The notes under the pieces: model-generated
The model's database searches: none
The model's input: the letters and a program-made list of their open reading frames with translations, nothing else
What the model was told of the DNA's origin: nothing
Translations under genes and position numbers: made by a program
Shown here: positions 43,826 to 50,228 of the stretch, in pieces
Layout of the letters: each line of letters opens with the position of its first letter
Position numbering within the stretch: position 1 is the stretch's first letter
Assembly: GCA_947307175.1 (NCBI GenBank)
Contig: CAMZIK010000006.1
Coordinates: 1-50,228, forward strand
Direction: 5' to 3'
Length of the DNA stretch: 50,228 nucleotides
DNA from: an uncultured Clostridia bacterium
GTDB lineage: Bacteria; Bacillota; Clostridia; Oscillospirales; Ruminococcaceae

Positions 43826-43864
43826 ATAAGCTCCATTCCGCAATAGCGGCGTGGAGCTTTTTGT
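43826..43864 (+). terminator. Terminator of the CWB2 gene
   Basis: AAGCTCCA, 16-base loop containing a second small stem (CCGC/GCGG), TGGAGCTT and TTTTGTT. The U-tract runs straight into the -35 box of the rubrerythrin promoter. Confidence 0.75.
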
Positions 43865-43914
43865 TGACATTTGGGCTGTTTGTGGTATAATAATATCAGG
43901 CACAGTAGCCTGAT
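43864..43914 (+). promoter_or_regulatory. Promoter and leader hairpin of rubrerythrin gene
   Basis: TTGACA (43864-43869), 16-bp spacer, extended -10 TGGTATAAT. Immediately downstream ATCAGGC-ACAGTA-GCCTGAT (43895-43914) is a perfect 7-bp inverted repeat at the transcription start, either an operator or a 5' mRNA stem. Confidence 0.7.
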
Positions 43915-43937
43915 CTCATATCAAGGAGGAATAAAAA

Positions 43938-44486
43938 ATGGCAGATGTAAAAACAAAATATTCAGGAACACAAACAGAGAAAAACCTTCAGGCAGCCTTC
44001 GCAGGCGAGTCTCAGGCAAGAAACAAGTATACATACTTTGCTTCAAAAGCAAAGAAGGAAGGCTATGAGCAGATCGCAGCTCTTTTCCTTAAAACAGCTG
44101 ACAATGAGAAAGAACACGCAAAAATGTGGTTCAAGGAGCTTAGCGGCATAGGCTCGACCGCCGAGAACCTTGCAGCAGCTGCCGATGGCGAAAACTACGA
44201 GTGGACAGATATGTATGAGGATTTCGCAAAGACAGCCGAAGCAGAGGGCTTCCCTGAGCTTGCAGAAAAGTTCAGAGGCGTAGCTGCTATCGAAAAGCAC
44301 CACGAGGAAAGATACCGTGCGCTGCTAAAAAATGTCGAGATGCAGGAAGTCTTCAAAAAGAGCGAGGTCAAAGTTTGGGAGTGCCGCAACTGCGGTCATA
44401 TCGTAGTCGGAACAAATGCACCTGATGTCTGCCCCGTATGCGCCCACCCACAGTCCTATTTCGAGGTAAACGCAGAGAATTATTGA
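43938..44486 (+). CDS. rbr: Rubrerythrin
   Basis: A 182-residue rubrerythrin. The N-terminal ferritin-like domain carries the di-iron ligands in [38 protein letters not shown]. The C-terminal rubredoxin-type domain carries the four cysteines of the FeS4 site in [12 protein letters not shown] and [12 protein letters not shown]. The enzyme reduces hydrogen peroxide with electrons from NADH via ferredoxin/rubredoxin-type carriers and is a main peroxide defence in strict anaerobes. Length and motifs are typical. AAGGAGG precedes the ATG. No terminator separates it from the next gene. Confidence 0.97.
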   Translation: MADVKTKYSGTQTEKNLQAAFAGESQARNKYTYFASKAKKEGYEQIAALFLKTADNEKEHAKMWFKELSGIGSTAENLAAAADGENYEWTDMYEDFAKTAEAEGFPELAEKFRGVAAIEKHHEERYRALLKNVEMQEVFKKSEVKVWECRNCGHIVVGTNAPDVCPVCAHPQSYFEVNAENY

Positions 44487-44550
44487 TCTATAATCAGAGG
44501 TATTCTTTGATCGGATATAGGCTGTAATGCCATGAAAGGAGTTTGTTGTC

Positions 44551-44850
44551 ATGGGACTCAGATTCAGAAAAAGCATTAATCTCGGAGGCGGTCTGAAACT
44601 AAATATCGGCACCAAGAGCGCAAGCATCTCAGCCGGTACAAAAGGCGTGCGCAAAACTATAAGCACCACCGGCAGAGAGACCACGACCGTTAGTATCCCC
44701 GGAACAGGGCTTTCGTATGTGGATACCAAGAAAACTTCGCTCGGCGGGCTTTTCGGCAGCAGCAAAAAGACCACAGCCAAAAAGACAGCTGCAAAAAAGA
44801 CCACAACACGAAAAACTTCCACAACAAGAAAAAATACTACAAAGAAATAA
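44551..44850 (+). CDS. DUF4236 protein with lysine-rich tail
   Basis: A 99-residue protein. Residues 1-58 match the DUF4236 pattern: MGLRFRKSINLGGGLKLNIG, SASISAGTKGV, TTVSIPGTGLSYV. The last ~30 residues are almost only Lys, Thr, Ala, Arg and Ser (SKKTTAKKTAAKKTTTRKT), like the tail of histone H1-like proteins, and would bind nucleic acid or anionic polymers. The domain's function is unknown. GAAAGGAG lies before the ATG. It may be cotranscribed with rubrerythrin 64 bp upstream, and is followed by its own terminator. Confidence 0.85.
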   Translation: MGLRFRKSINLGGGLKLNIGTKSASISAGTKGVRKTISTTGRETTTVSIPGTGLSYVDTKKTSLGGLFGSSKKTTAKKTAAKKTTTRKTSTTRKNTTKK

Positions 44851-44854
44851 CAAG

Positions 44855-44896
44855 AGCCGGCATTTGCAGTTTTGCAAGTGTCGGCTTTCTGTTTTA
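44855..44896 (+). terminator. Terminator of the DUF4236 gene
   Basis: AGCCGGCATTTGCA, 4-base loop, TGCAAGTGTCGGCT (two G.U pairs), then TTCTGTTTT. Confidence 0.75.
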
Positions 44897-45000
44897 TCGG
44901 TAAGCTTTGAGTGTCGCTTTGGGCATCCTCTTGGTGCATTATTGAGGATAGTTCTTCTGAATAAGTGTTTCCTTTGGACTTTCTTCGAGTCCTCATACTA

Positions 45001-45201
45001 ATTTTCAGCCAATAGGGACTTTATATCCCTATTGGCTGAAAATCAATTAGAGGTTTCTGAAAAGGGGTTAACCGCCCTTATGGGCGGTTGCGAGAATATC
45101 CAAAGGATATTCTCGGAGGGGAACAGAGTAACCGTTACCACGGTTACTCTCAAAAACGGCGCAGCCGTTTTTAGCTTCAATCCAAAAGGGTTTCCCCCAA
45201 T
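45001..45201. repeat. Array of five consecutive perfect hairpins
   Basis: Five different, non-overlapping perfect inverted repeats stand in a row: 45001-45043 (18-bp stem, 7-base loop), 45070-45089 (8 bp, AACCGCCC), 45091-45115 (11 bp, 3-base loop), 45125-45150 (10 bp) and 45152-45172 (9 bp, 3-base loop). A direct repeat of the type CCAAAAGGGTTTCCCCC / CCCAAAGGATTTCCC follows at about 45182-45222. The 64-residue ORF listed here is a by-product of this structure. The array abuts the 3' end of the kinase gene at 45227, as the element at 12.1 kb abuts the permease gene. Function unknown. Confidence 0.75.
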
Positions 45202-45226
45202 AATACTCCCAAAGGATTTCCCATAG

Positions 45227-46111
45227 CTACATTCCGAGCTTGACTGTTACGATAAAGTCTTCGCCCTGGAGTGTGGCACTTATCGTGCCGCCGAGTATCT
45301 CGATGAACTGTTTAGCGATAGCCATACCAAGACCTGTGCTTCCTGCGGTGCGAGAAGCGTCGGTGGTGTAGAACTCATCGAAAACATGGCTCGGGTCGAG
45401 GTTCTTGTCGAGCGTGTTGTTCTTGAACGTAACTATTCTCTCATGCGCATTGACATCAATAAAAAGCGTCTCTCTGCCGTGCTTCATAGCGTTGTTTGTC
45501 AGGTTGTCAAACACACGCATCAGCATATCCTTGTTTGAAAGGATAGGCACGTTAGATTTGTCGCAGTTAAGCTCAATGCGCCTGCCTCTGTCGTTGTAGT
45601 CGTCGTAGTAGTGCGATACCGACTCCTCGATAACGCCGATAAGATTTAGCTGTGAAAGCTCAGGCTGTTTGCCTTCGGAAATGACCTTGTAGAACTCAAA
45701 GAACTGCTCAATAAGCTCTTCAAGCCTGCAAAGCTTTCTCTCCGTCGTCTCAAGCTCTCTCGCACGTTCAGCCTCGTCCGTGTTTTCATACTGAGCAAGC
45801 CTTACATATCCAAGCGCAGACGTCAGAGGCGTGCGAAGATCGTGAGAGATGTTTGTCATCATCTGTTCAAGGTCGTGGCTTTTGCGGTTGTAGATTATCC
45901 GTTCATCACGTATCATCTTCAGCAGCGAGTTTATCTCGTTTATAAGCGCACTGTCTGCAAGCCCTAACTCCTGGTTTACAAGATTGTTCGTGTCCTCTTC
46001 CTTTATCCTCTGTATCTGTTCGACAGTGTTCATGCTGCCGATCTTGACCTGTATCAGAATGATAATTAGAATAAAGGACAGTACACCAAGCAGTATCACT
46101 GCAATAAGCAT
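45227..46111 (-). CDS. Sensor histidine kinase without extracellular domain
   Basis: A 294-residue kinase with one N-terminal membrane segment (LIAVILLGVLSFILIIILIQ) and no second one, so it has no external sensor domain. HisKA follows with H-box NISHDLRTPLTSALGYVR, then HATPase_c with N-box FDNLTNNAMKHG and G2 box GSTGLGMAIAKQF. ATG 46111 is nine bases after GGGAG and is preferred over the GTG at 46117. It closes a five-gene operon (regulator, ATPase, permease, DUF1648-like protein, kinase). The signal is probably intramembrane or relayed by the DUF1648-like or ABC membrane proteins, as in bacteriocin-sensing systems; that is inference. Confidence 0.9.
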   Translation of the reverse strand: MLIAVILLGVLSFILIIILIQVKIGSMNTVEQIQRIKEEDTNNLVNQELGLADSALINEINSLLKMIRDERIIYNRKSHDLEQMMTNISHDLRTPLTSALGYVRLAQYENTDEAERARELETTERKLCRLEELIEQFFEFYKVISEGKQPELSQLNLIGVIEESVSHYYDDYNDRGRRIELNCDKSNVPILSNKDMLMRVFDNLTNNAMKHGRETLFIDVNAHERIVTFKNNTLDKNLDPSHVFDEFYTTDASRTAGSTGLGMAIAKQFIEILGGTISATLQGEDFIVTVKLGM

Positions 46112-46117
46112 ATGCAC

Positions 46118-46645
46118 TCACTCCCTTAAAATGATTTTTTCCTCAGCCCTTTTCCTGCTGAAAACTATCCGCAGGACTATAACGCCTATCGGGAACAGAA
46201 GCAGCAGCGGCAGCCATATAAGCGCCAGCGGCGTACCCCATATTTTCATCGCCTTGGGTCTTTGGGTAATGATACAGTAAGTCCACACCGTAAAGTATAT
46301 CGAAATAATGATGTTCTGGGCATCAATGACGAACAGCACAAACTGCTGCATAACGCTGTGGCCTTTTTCTGTGACCTTTTTGCTCGGCTTGACACGCCTT
46401 ACAAATATGCCGCATAAGCTCAATAGCCCGATAAGACCAAATCCCGCAACGAACGGATATATCCCGAATATCTTGTTGTCGATAACGTCGAAAATGCTTT
46501 CCGTGAATGTTTCGTTCGGCCCGAAATGAATACCCATTTTGTCGGGCAGGCTGTCGTATCTGATGATGAACCATACCAGCCCTATCGCAAGCGGCACAAG
46601 ACATAATGCGAGTATAATAAGATGCGTCCTTTTTAATGCTTTCAT
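46118..46645 (-). CDS. DUF1648-like membrane protein
   Basis: A 175-residue membrane protein with about four TM segments (LIILALCLVPLAIGLVWFII; GIYPFVAGFGLIGLLSLCGI; VIDAQNIIISIYFTVWTYCI; LALIWLPLLLLFPIGVIVLR). The loop after the first reads YDSLPDKMGIHFGPNETF, the LPDKxxxHF pattern of DUF1648/SdpI-like N-terminal domains. SdpI-type proteins are immunity and signalling partners for secreted toxins in Bacillus. It lies between an ABC-2 permease and a kinase, so a sensing or immunity part is plausible. No ribosome binding site stronger than the GGGGGA before the ATG. Confidence 0.8.
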   Translation of the reverse strand: MKALKRTHLIILALCLVPLAIGLVWFIIRYDSLPDKMGIHFGPNETFTESIFDVIDNKIFGIYPFVAGFGLIGLLSLCGIFVRRVKPSKKVTEKGHSVMQQFVLFVIDAQNIIISIYFTVWTYCIITQRPKAMKIWGTPLALIWLPLLLLFPIGVIVLRIVFSRKRAEEKIILRE

Positions 46646-46665
46646 TTTCTCCCCCTAAGTTCAGG

Positions 46666-47442
46666 TCATTCTTTTATAGTTTCCGTGCAGTTGAAAAGCT
46701 TTATTCCTGCTATGAATGCAGCAGCAGCGATAATAATACTTATCAGAGCGACCATAAGATGAAAACTCGTGCTGCGTGAAGCTGCGATGTACTGATAAAG
46801 GTTTGTGAAATCATAGTTCACAAGGTATCTTTCCGCAAAGCCTCTTGTCTTTTTTATCTCCAGGAAAATACCGATAGTTATCGTGCAGACAGACGGAACA
46901 AGTATTATGATCGTGTTGAATATCGCAGGCTTCCTTATCAGGAAAGCCATCAGCACGAATACCGAAATGACCGCAATGAAAGTCGGCAGCTGCCATAAGA
47001 GTACCGAAAACACCTCTGCGGCAGGTGTTGCCTTGTCTGAGCCGTAAACCAGTCTGCGCACCAGATAATAAGCCGTATTTCCCAGGAAGAAATAAAATAT
47101 GCTGACGATCTGTACGGCAATAAACTTGAATACATAATATTTTGTCTTTGTCGTTACCGATGAAAGCGTGTTTTTTATTGTCCCGTTGCTGAAATCTGTA
47201 AGCAGTATGATCGACACAGGGAAGATCATCAGAAAATAGTAGTTTGCGTTGCAGCCTATCATTCTCATGTCTGTCTTGAATGTCTCGTCGAAATACCTTG
47301 ACGGGTCATATCCTGCGCTTATGACTGCAAAGCTGTCCGTGAAGATAGCACTTGCATATAAAACAAACATTACCGCAAGACAGATATACGTTCCCTTTGA
47401 TCTGACCAGACGGTACAGATCAGCCTTTGCCATGTTTAGCAT
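46666..47442 (-). CDS. ABC-2-type permease
   Basis: A 258-residue membrane protein with six hydrophobic segments. It begins AKADLYRLVRSKGTYICLAV, the usual cytoplasmic amphipathic start of ABC-2 permeases, then NYYFLMIFPVSIILLTDFSN with GTIKNTLSS just after the second TM, a typical ABC-2 feature. It is the membrane partner of the ATPase encoded 13 bp upstream; AAGGAGG overlapping that gene's stop codon decides the start. The substrate may be a peptide antibiotic or bacteriocin, inferred only from the operon type. Confidence 0.88.
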   Translation of the reverse strand: MLNMAKADLYRLVRSKGTYICLAVMFVLYASAIFTDSFAVISAGYDPSRYFDETFKTDMRMIGCNANYYFLMIFPVSIILLTDFSNGTIKNTLSSVTTKTKYYVFKFIAVQIVSIFYFFLGNTAYYLVRRLVYGSDKATPAAEVFSVLLWQLPTFIAVISVFVLMAFLIRKPAIFNTIIILVPSVCTITIGIFLEIKKTRGFAERYLVNYDFTNLYQYIAASRSTSFHLMVALISIIIAAAAFIAGIKLFNCTETIKE

Positions 47443-47455
47443 GATCCATACCTCC

Positions 47456-48367
47456 TTAATTAGAACTTATAAGCTTCTTGAAGTAGTCCTCAAGGCTCAG
47501 TCCCGATTCAAATATCGCACCCACACCAACGCCGTTCTCTACCAGCGTTTTGGTTATACGAATAGGATCTATCCCTGTCTGAGTGATCTTGACTTCTTCT
47601 CTGTCCGAAACCTGATATTCCGTGATGCCAAGCTTATCTTCCAGCAGCGTTACCGCCCTGTTCACATCGTCTGTGCGAAGGACAGTGCAAAGGCTGCACT
47701 CTGCATCAAGCTCATCTTTTGTAATATCCTTTATGACCTTGCCTTTGTCTATTATCAGGAATCTGTTCGCAATAGCGTAAAGCTCCGAAAGGATATGGCT
47801 TGAGATCATCAGCGTGACTTCTTTTTCACGGTTGAGCCTGAAGAAAGTGTCTCTCAGCTCGCTCACAGCGATAGGGTCAATGCCGTTGATCGGCTCATCG
47901 AGTATTACCAGGTCAGGATTGTCCAGCATCGCAAAAGCAATTCCCAGCCTCTGCTTCATACCCATCGAGAACTCCTTGAATTTCTTTTTGCCCGTGTCCG
48001 TCAGCGCAATAGTCTCAAGCACTCTGTCTATCTGAGACAGATCCGTGATACCTTTTTGTATGCAGTAGTATCTGAGGTTCTGCTTTGCAGTCATGTTCCT
48101 GAAAAACGCAGGTTCTTCAATAAGGCAGCCTATCCGCCGTCTCTGCTTGCGAAGGTCATCACCCGTCTTTGAAAAGACCGAGTATTCTCCGCTCGTGCTG
48201 GAAGAAAGCCCCGAAAGTATCTTCAGAAGCGTGGTCTTTCCTGCGCCATTTCTGCCGATAAGCCCGAAAATATCACCCTTGTATACTGTGATGTTGACGT
48301 TGTCCAGCGCAGTCATGCCGTTATATTTTTTTGTAAGATTATTAGCAGTAAGAATAGTTTCGTGCAT
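47456..48367 (-). CDS. ABC transporter ATP-binding protein (BcrA/CcmA-like)
   Basis: A 303-residue ATPase: Walker A GRNGAGKTTLL, Q-loop CLIEEPAFFRN, signature FSMGMKQRLGIAFAM, Walker B LVILDEPINGID and switch His in MISSHI. The IEEPAFFRNMT sequence and the C-terminal ~85-residue domain are typical of bacitracin/lantibiotic-type exporters (BcrA branch). It works with the permease encoded next. Preceded by AGGGAGAAG and a leader with a long palindrome and TTAAG repeats, so it can be induced separately from the regulator gene. Confidence 0.92.
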   Translation of the reverse strand: MHETILTANNLTKKYNGMTALDNVNITVYKGDIFGLIGRNGAGKTTLLKILSGLSSSTSGEYSVFSKTGDDLRKQRRRIGCLIEEPAFFRNMTAKQNLRYYCIQKGITDLSQIDRVLETIALTDTGKKKFKEFSMGMKQRLGIAFAMLDNPDLVILDEPINGIDPIAVSELRDTFFRLNREKEVTLMISSHILSELYAIANRFLIIDKGKVIKDITKDELDAECSLCTVLRTDDVNRAVTLLEDKLGITEYQVSDREEVKITQTGIDPIRITKTLVENGVGVGAIFESGLSLEDYFKKLISSN

Positions 48368-48392
48368 ATAGTCTTCTCCCTTGTTCGTTTCC

Positions 48393-48456
48393 TTATTTCA
48401 GATAATATCAGAAATATCTGAAATAACACTTAAAACAAGTCTTAATTTTTGCTTAA
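48393..48456 (-). promoter_or_regulatory. Regulatory region of the second ABC operon: palindrome plus TTAAG repeats
   Basis: TTATTTCAGATA and TATCTGAAATAA (48393-48404, 48415-48426) form a perfect 12-bp inverted repeat. Upstream of it, TTAAG (minus strand) occurs three times with 11- and 12-bp steps (48452, 48441, 48429). Repeats of that period suit an OmpR-type regulator, here probably the one encoded immediately upstream. A possible -10, TATTAT, lies inside the palindrome. Confidence 0.6.
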
Positions 48457-48457
48457 A

Positions 48458-49141
48458 TTATTTTTTCAGCCTGTATCCGATGCCCCATACAGTCTCGATG
48501 TACTCAGTATCAGGGTCGCATTCCTTGAGCTTTTTGCGCAGCTTGCTTATGTGAACGTTGAGCGTGTTGTCGTCCGCCGAGTTCTCATAGTCCCATACCG
48601 TGTCGTAGATCATGCTCTTCGTGCAGGTCCTGTTGTGGTTCTTGACCAGCAGCTCCAGCAGCAGGAATTCATGCTTTGAAAGATCCAGAGCTGTCTCGTT
48701 GCATGAAGCGTGGAAATTATCAGGGTCAAGCGTTATCTTCTTGTATGTCAGCACCCTCGAAGCAGGCTTTGCAGCATCGCCCGACGAAGTCCTCAGCCTT
48801 ACCGTTATTCTTGCAATAAGCTCATCGTTGTCAAACGGCTTTGTGATGTAGTCGTCAGCTCCCAGCGAGAACAGATCGACTTTTTTCGAGGTGTCATGTA
48901 TAGCGCTCATAACTATGATAGGGACGTTCTTTTTCTTTTTCAGTTCGCCTATTATCTCATCTCCGCTGCGCCCCGGAAGCATAAGATCCAGCAGTATCAG
49001 ATCGATGCTGTCACCGTGTACAAGCACACCTTCCGTGCCCGAAAAGGCGGAAACGGTCTGGAAACCGTTTGTCCGCAAAAGCGTGCGAAGCATAGAGTTT
49101 ATCTCGTTGTCGTCCTCTATGATAAGAATAGTCTTTGACAT
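48458..49141 (-). CDS. OmpR-family response regulator
   Basis: A 227-residue regulator with receiver domain (acidic residues in IIEDDNEI, phospho-acceptor Asp in LILLDLMLPGRSG, Ser in IVMSAIHD, Lys in YITKPFDNDE). A winged-helix domain follows (LSKHEFLLLELLVKNHNRTC; NVHISKLRKKLKE). The ATG at 49141 is used because GGAGGG lies 9 bases upstream; the longer ORF start at 49159 would overlap that site. First gene of the operon with a consensus-like promoter. It likely controls the ABC genes through the TTAAG repeats right after its stop codon. Confidence 0.94.
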   Translation of the reverse strand: MSKTILIIEDDNEINSMLRTLLRTNGFQTVSAFSGTEGVLVHGDSIDLILLDLMLPGRSGDEIIGELKKKKNVPIIVMSAIHDTSKKVDLFSLGADDYITKPFDNDELIARITVRLRTSSGDAAKPASRVLTYKKITLDPDNFHASCNETALDLSKHEFLLLELLVKNHNRTCTKSMIYDTVWDYENSADDNTLNVHISKLRKKLKECDPDTEYIETVWGIGYRLKK

Positions 49142-49180
49142 AGCTTTATCCCTCCACATATACCGAGTATTCTTAAAACG

Positions 49181-49209
49181 ATTATAGCATATTTTTTACC
49201 GTTTTTCAA
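49181..49209 (-). promoter_or_regulatory. Promoter of the second two-component/ABC operon
   Basis: Minus strand TTGAAA, 17-bp spacer, TATAAT, ~40 bases before the regulator's ATG. Confidence 0.75.
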
Positions 49210-49237
49210 CGCCTTGACAAAAATCTTTTTCCTCGTA

Positions 49238-49266
49238 TTGCAACATAAGCAGAAATATGATATAAT
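49238..49266 (+). promoter_or_regulatory. Promoter of the Bcp-MIF operon
   Basis: TTGCAA, 17-bp spacer, TATAAT, ~36 bases before the ATG. Confidence 0.75.
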
Positions 49267-49302
49267 GTATCTGTACAAAATAATCATAAAGGAGGAAAAA
49301 CA

Positions 49303-49761
49303 ATGCTCGAAGCAGGAAACAAAGCTCCCGATTTCACCCTGCCTGATAAGGACGGAAGGGAAGTGTCGCTGAGCGATCTTAAAGGCAAAAAAGTCGTTCT
49401 CTATTTTTACCCCAGGGATAATACTCCGGGCTGTTCAAGACAGGCGTGCGCCTTTGCCGCAGCATATAATGACTTCAAAAAGCTTGATGTTCAGGTCATC
49501 GGCGTCAGCAAGGACAGCATAGCCTCGCACGTAAAATTTGCAGAAAAGTATTCTCTGCCTTTTGTTTTGCTTTCAGATACCGAAAGAAAAGCAATAGAAG
49601 CCTACGGCGTCTGGCAGGAGAAAAAGAACTACGGAAAAGTCTCAATGGGCGTAGTCAGAACAACGTTCATTATCGACGAAAACGGCAATATCGAAAAGGT
49701 GATGCCAAAGGTCAAACCCGATACCAATGCAGCAGAAATACTCAGCTATCTTAAAGGCTGA
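49303..49761 (+). CDS. bcp: Thiol peroxidase, Bcp/PrxQ-type peroxiredoxin
   Basis: A 152-residue peroxiredoxin. The peroxidatic Cys lies in [17 protein letters not shown] and the resolving Cys five residues later in the same stretch, the intramolecular two-Cys pattern of the PrxQ/Bcp class. [20 protein letters not shown] at the N-terminus and [15 protein letters not shown] near the end (active-site Arg) are also typical. It reduces peroxides and alkyl hydroperoxides with thioredoxin-type donors in the cytoplasm. AAAGGAGG precedes the ATG. A MIF-like gene follows after 21 bp, with the same AAGGAGGAAAAACA leader. Confidence 0.96.
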   Translation: MLEAGNKAPDFTLPDKDGREVSLSDLKGKKVVLYFYPRDNTPGCSRQACAFAAAYNDFKKLDVQVIGVSKDSIASHVKFAEKYSLPFVLLSDTERKAIEAYGVWQEKKNYGKVSMGVVRTTFIIDENGNIEKVMPKVKPDTNAAEILSYLKG

Positions 49762-49782
49762 AAAGTTTAAGGAGGAAAAACA

Positions 49783-50124
49783 ATGCCATTTATCAATGTC
49801 AAAACAAACGTACCTGCACCGCAGGAAAAAAAGGAGAGCATCAAATCAGCTCTCGGAAAAGCTATCACAGCGATCCCTGGAAAGTCTGAAGGCTGGCTCA
49901 TGGTCGGAATGGAAGCCGAGTATGACCTCTGGTTCAAAGGAAGTGACGATCCTGCAGCAATGGTAGAGGTAAGCGTCTATGGCGGCGCCTCAGCCAGCGC
50001 ATACAGTAACCTTACAGCCAAAGTTACCGATATACTCAATAGCGAGCTGGGAATCTCACCCGACCGTATCTATGTCAAGTATTTTGAAACATCGAACTGG
50101 GGCTGGAACGGTTCAAACTTCTGA
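49783..50124 (+). CDS. MIF-family (macrophage migration inhibitory factor-like) tautomerase
   Basis: A 113-residue MIF homologue. It starts MPFINVKTN, so Pro becomes the N-terminal catalytic base after Met removal. LGKAITAIPGKSEGWLMVGM and GGASASAYSNLTAKVTDIL follow the MIF topology, and the C-terminus ISPDRIYVKYFETSNWGWNG-type sequence is almost the animal MIF C-terminus. Proteins of this family are trimers with keto-enol tautomerase activity toward phenylpyruvate-type substrates; the bacterial role is poorly known. It has no signal peptide. It is cotranscribed with the peroxiredoxin, which suggests a redox or stress link. No CxxC oxidoreductase motif is present. Confidence 0.93.
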   Translation: MPFINVKTNVPAPQEKKESIKSALGKAITAIPGKSEGWLMVGMEAEYDLWFKGSDDPAAMVEVSVYGGASASAYSNLTAKVTDILNSELGISPDRIYVKYFETSNWGWNGSNF

Positions 50125-50137
50125 TAGAATCAAAAGA

Positions 50138-50228
50138 ATAAATCAGAATTTAGCGGAGCGAAGCTCCGCTTGATTGGGGGCTTTCCGATCGCCCCCAAAC
50201 CCCTTCGGGATCACATCTAATAAATTGA
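50138..50228 (+). repeat. Second copy of the 15-bp-terminal-repeat element (truncated by window end)
   Basis: ATAAATCAGAATTTA at 50138-50152 is identical to both ends of the element at 11632-12107. The following GCGGAGC-GAA-GCTCCGC hairpin matches the element's right end read inward. The next part, TGGGGGCTTTCCG and CCCCTTCGGG, matches internal modules of that element at 11750-11807. The copy continues beyond the window. Confidence 0.75.

Noticed and set aside
39092-43836. Many minus-strand ORFs over the surface genes
   Set aside because: Periodic shadow ORFs generated by repetitive coding sequence; no starts with ribosome binding sites.
45032-45226. 64-residue ORF in the hairpin array
   Set aside because: The ORF reads straight through inverted repeats, has no ribosome binding site and its sequence merely mirrors the hairpins.

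Overview
The window looks like the chromosome of an anaerobic Gram-positive gut clostridium of the Ruminococcus/Oscillospiraceae type. The pointers are AGGAGG-type ribosome binding sites before nearly every gene, sigma-A-like TTGACA/TATAAT promoters, lipoproteins and cell-wall-binding (CWB2) modules rather than outer-membrane genes, rubrerythrin, fibronectin-III and BspA-type surface proteins, and intermediate base composition. The genus is an inference. No tRNA, rRNA, CRISPR array, prophage or transposase gene was seen. A perfect ParB-type parS site near 17.3 kb suggests an origin-proximal location.

Left part (1-11.6 kb): the 3' end of a secreted fibronectin-III/C39-like cysteine peptidase protein; a metallo-beta-lactamase-fold hydrolase; the MscL channel; a TetR - sugar symporter - alpha-galactosidase operon with a clear promoter/operator; a conserved GT-B-like protein of unknown role; a lipoprotein and an XRE regulator that share mirrored promoters; a papain-like-fold candidate; and a small conserved protein (DUF6935-like).

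Middle (11.6-25.3 kb): a 476-bp intergenic element with perfect 15-bp terminal inverted repeats; a FtsX-type ABC transporter with its own two-component system and a response-regulator-type box in front of the transporter genes; parS; two tandem paralogous lipoproteins; a YtrA-type GntR regulator with an ABC-2 transporter; and a GAF-GGDEF diguanylate cyclase paired with a second metallo-beta-lactamase protein.

Surface region (25.7-43.8 kb): a four-gene operon ending in a 3,464-residue secreted protein, preceded by three single-membrane-segment proteins, two of which carry an AWF motif where the segment ends. Next comes a separately promoted 1,411-residue protein made of leucine-rich repeats, a long array of CxxC repeats and three CWB2 anchoring modules. 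The four-gene operon has no recognisable sortase, SipW peptidase, dockerin, LPXTG or SLH signal, and is the best candidate here for an undescribed surface assembly.

Right part (43.8-50.2 kb): rubrerythrin, a DUF4236 protein with a lysine-rich tail, an array of five perfect hairpins, a second two-component/ABC-2 operon with a DUF1648-like membrane protein, and a peroxiredoxin (Bcp)/MIF-tautomerase pair. The window ends inside another copy of the terminal-repeat element. Three signal-dependent envelope-stress or transport operons and three oxidative-stress-type genes give the window an envelope/stress flavour, next to carbohydrate uptake and large surface proteins.
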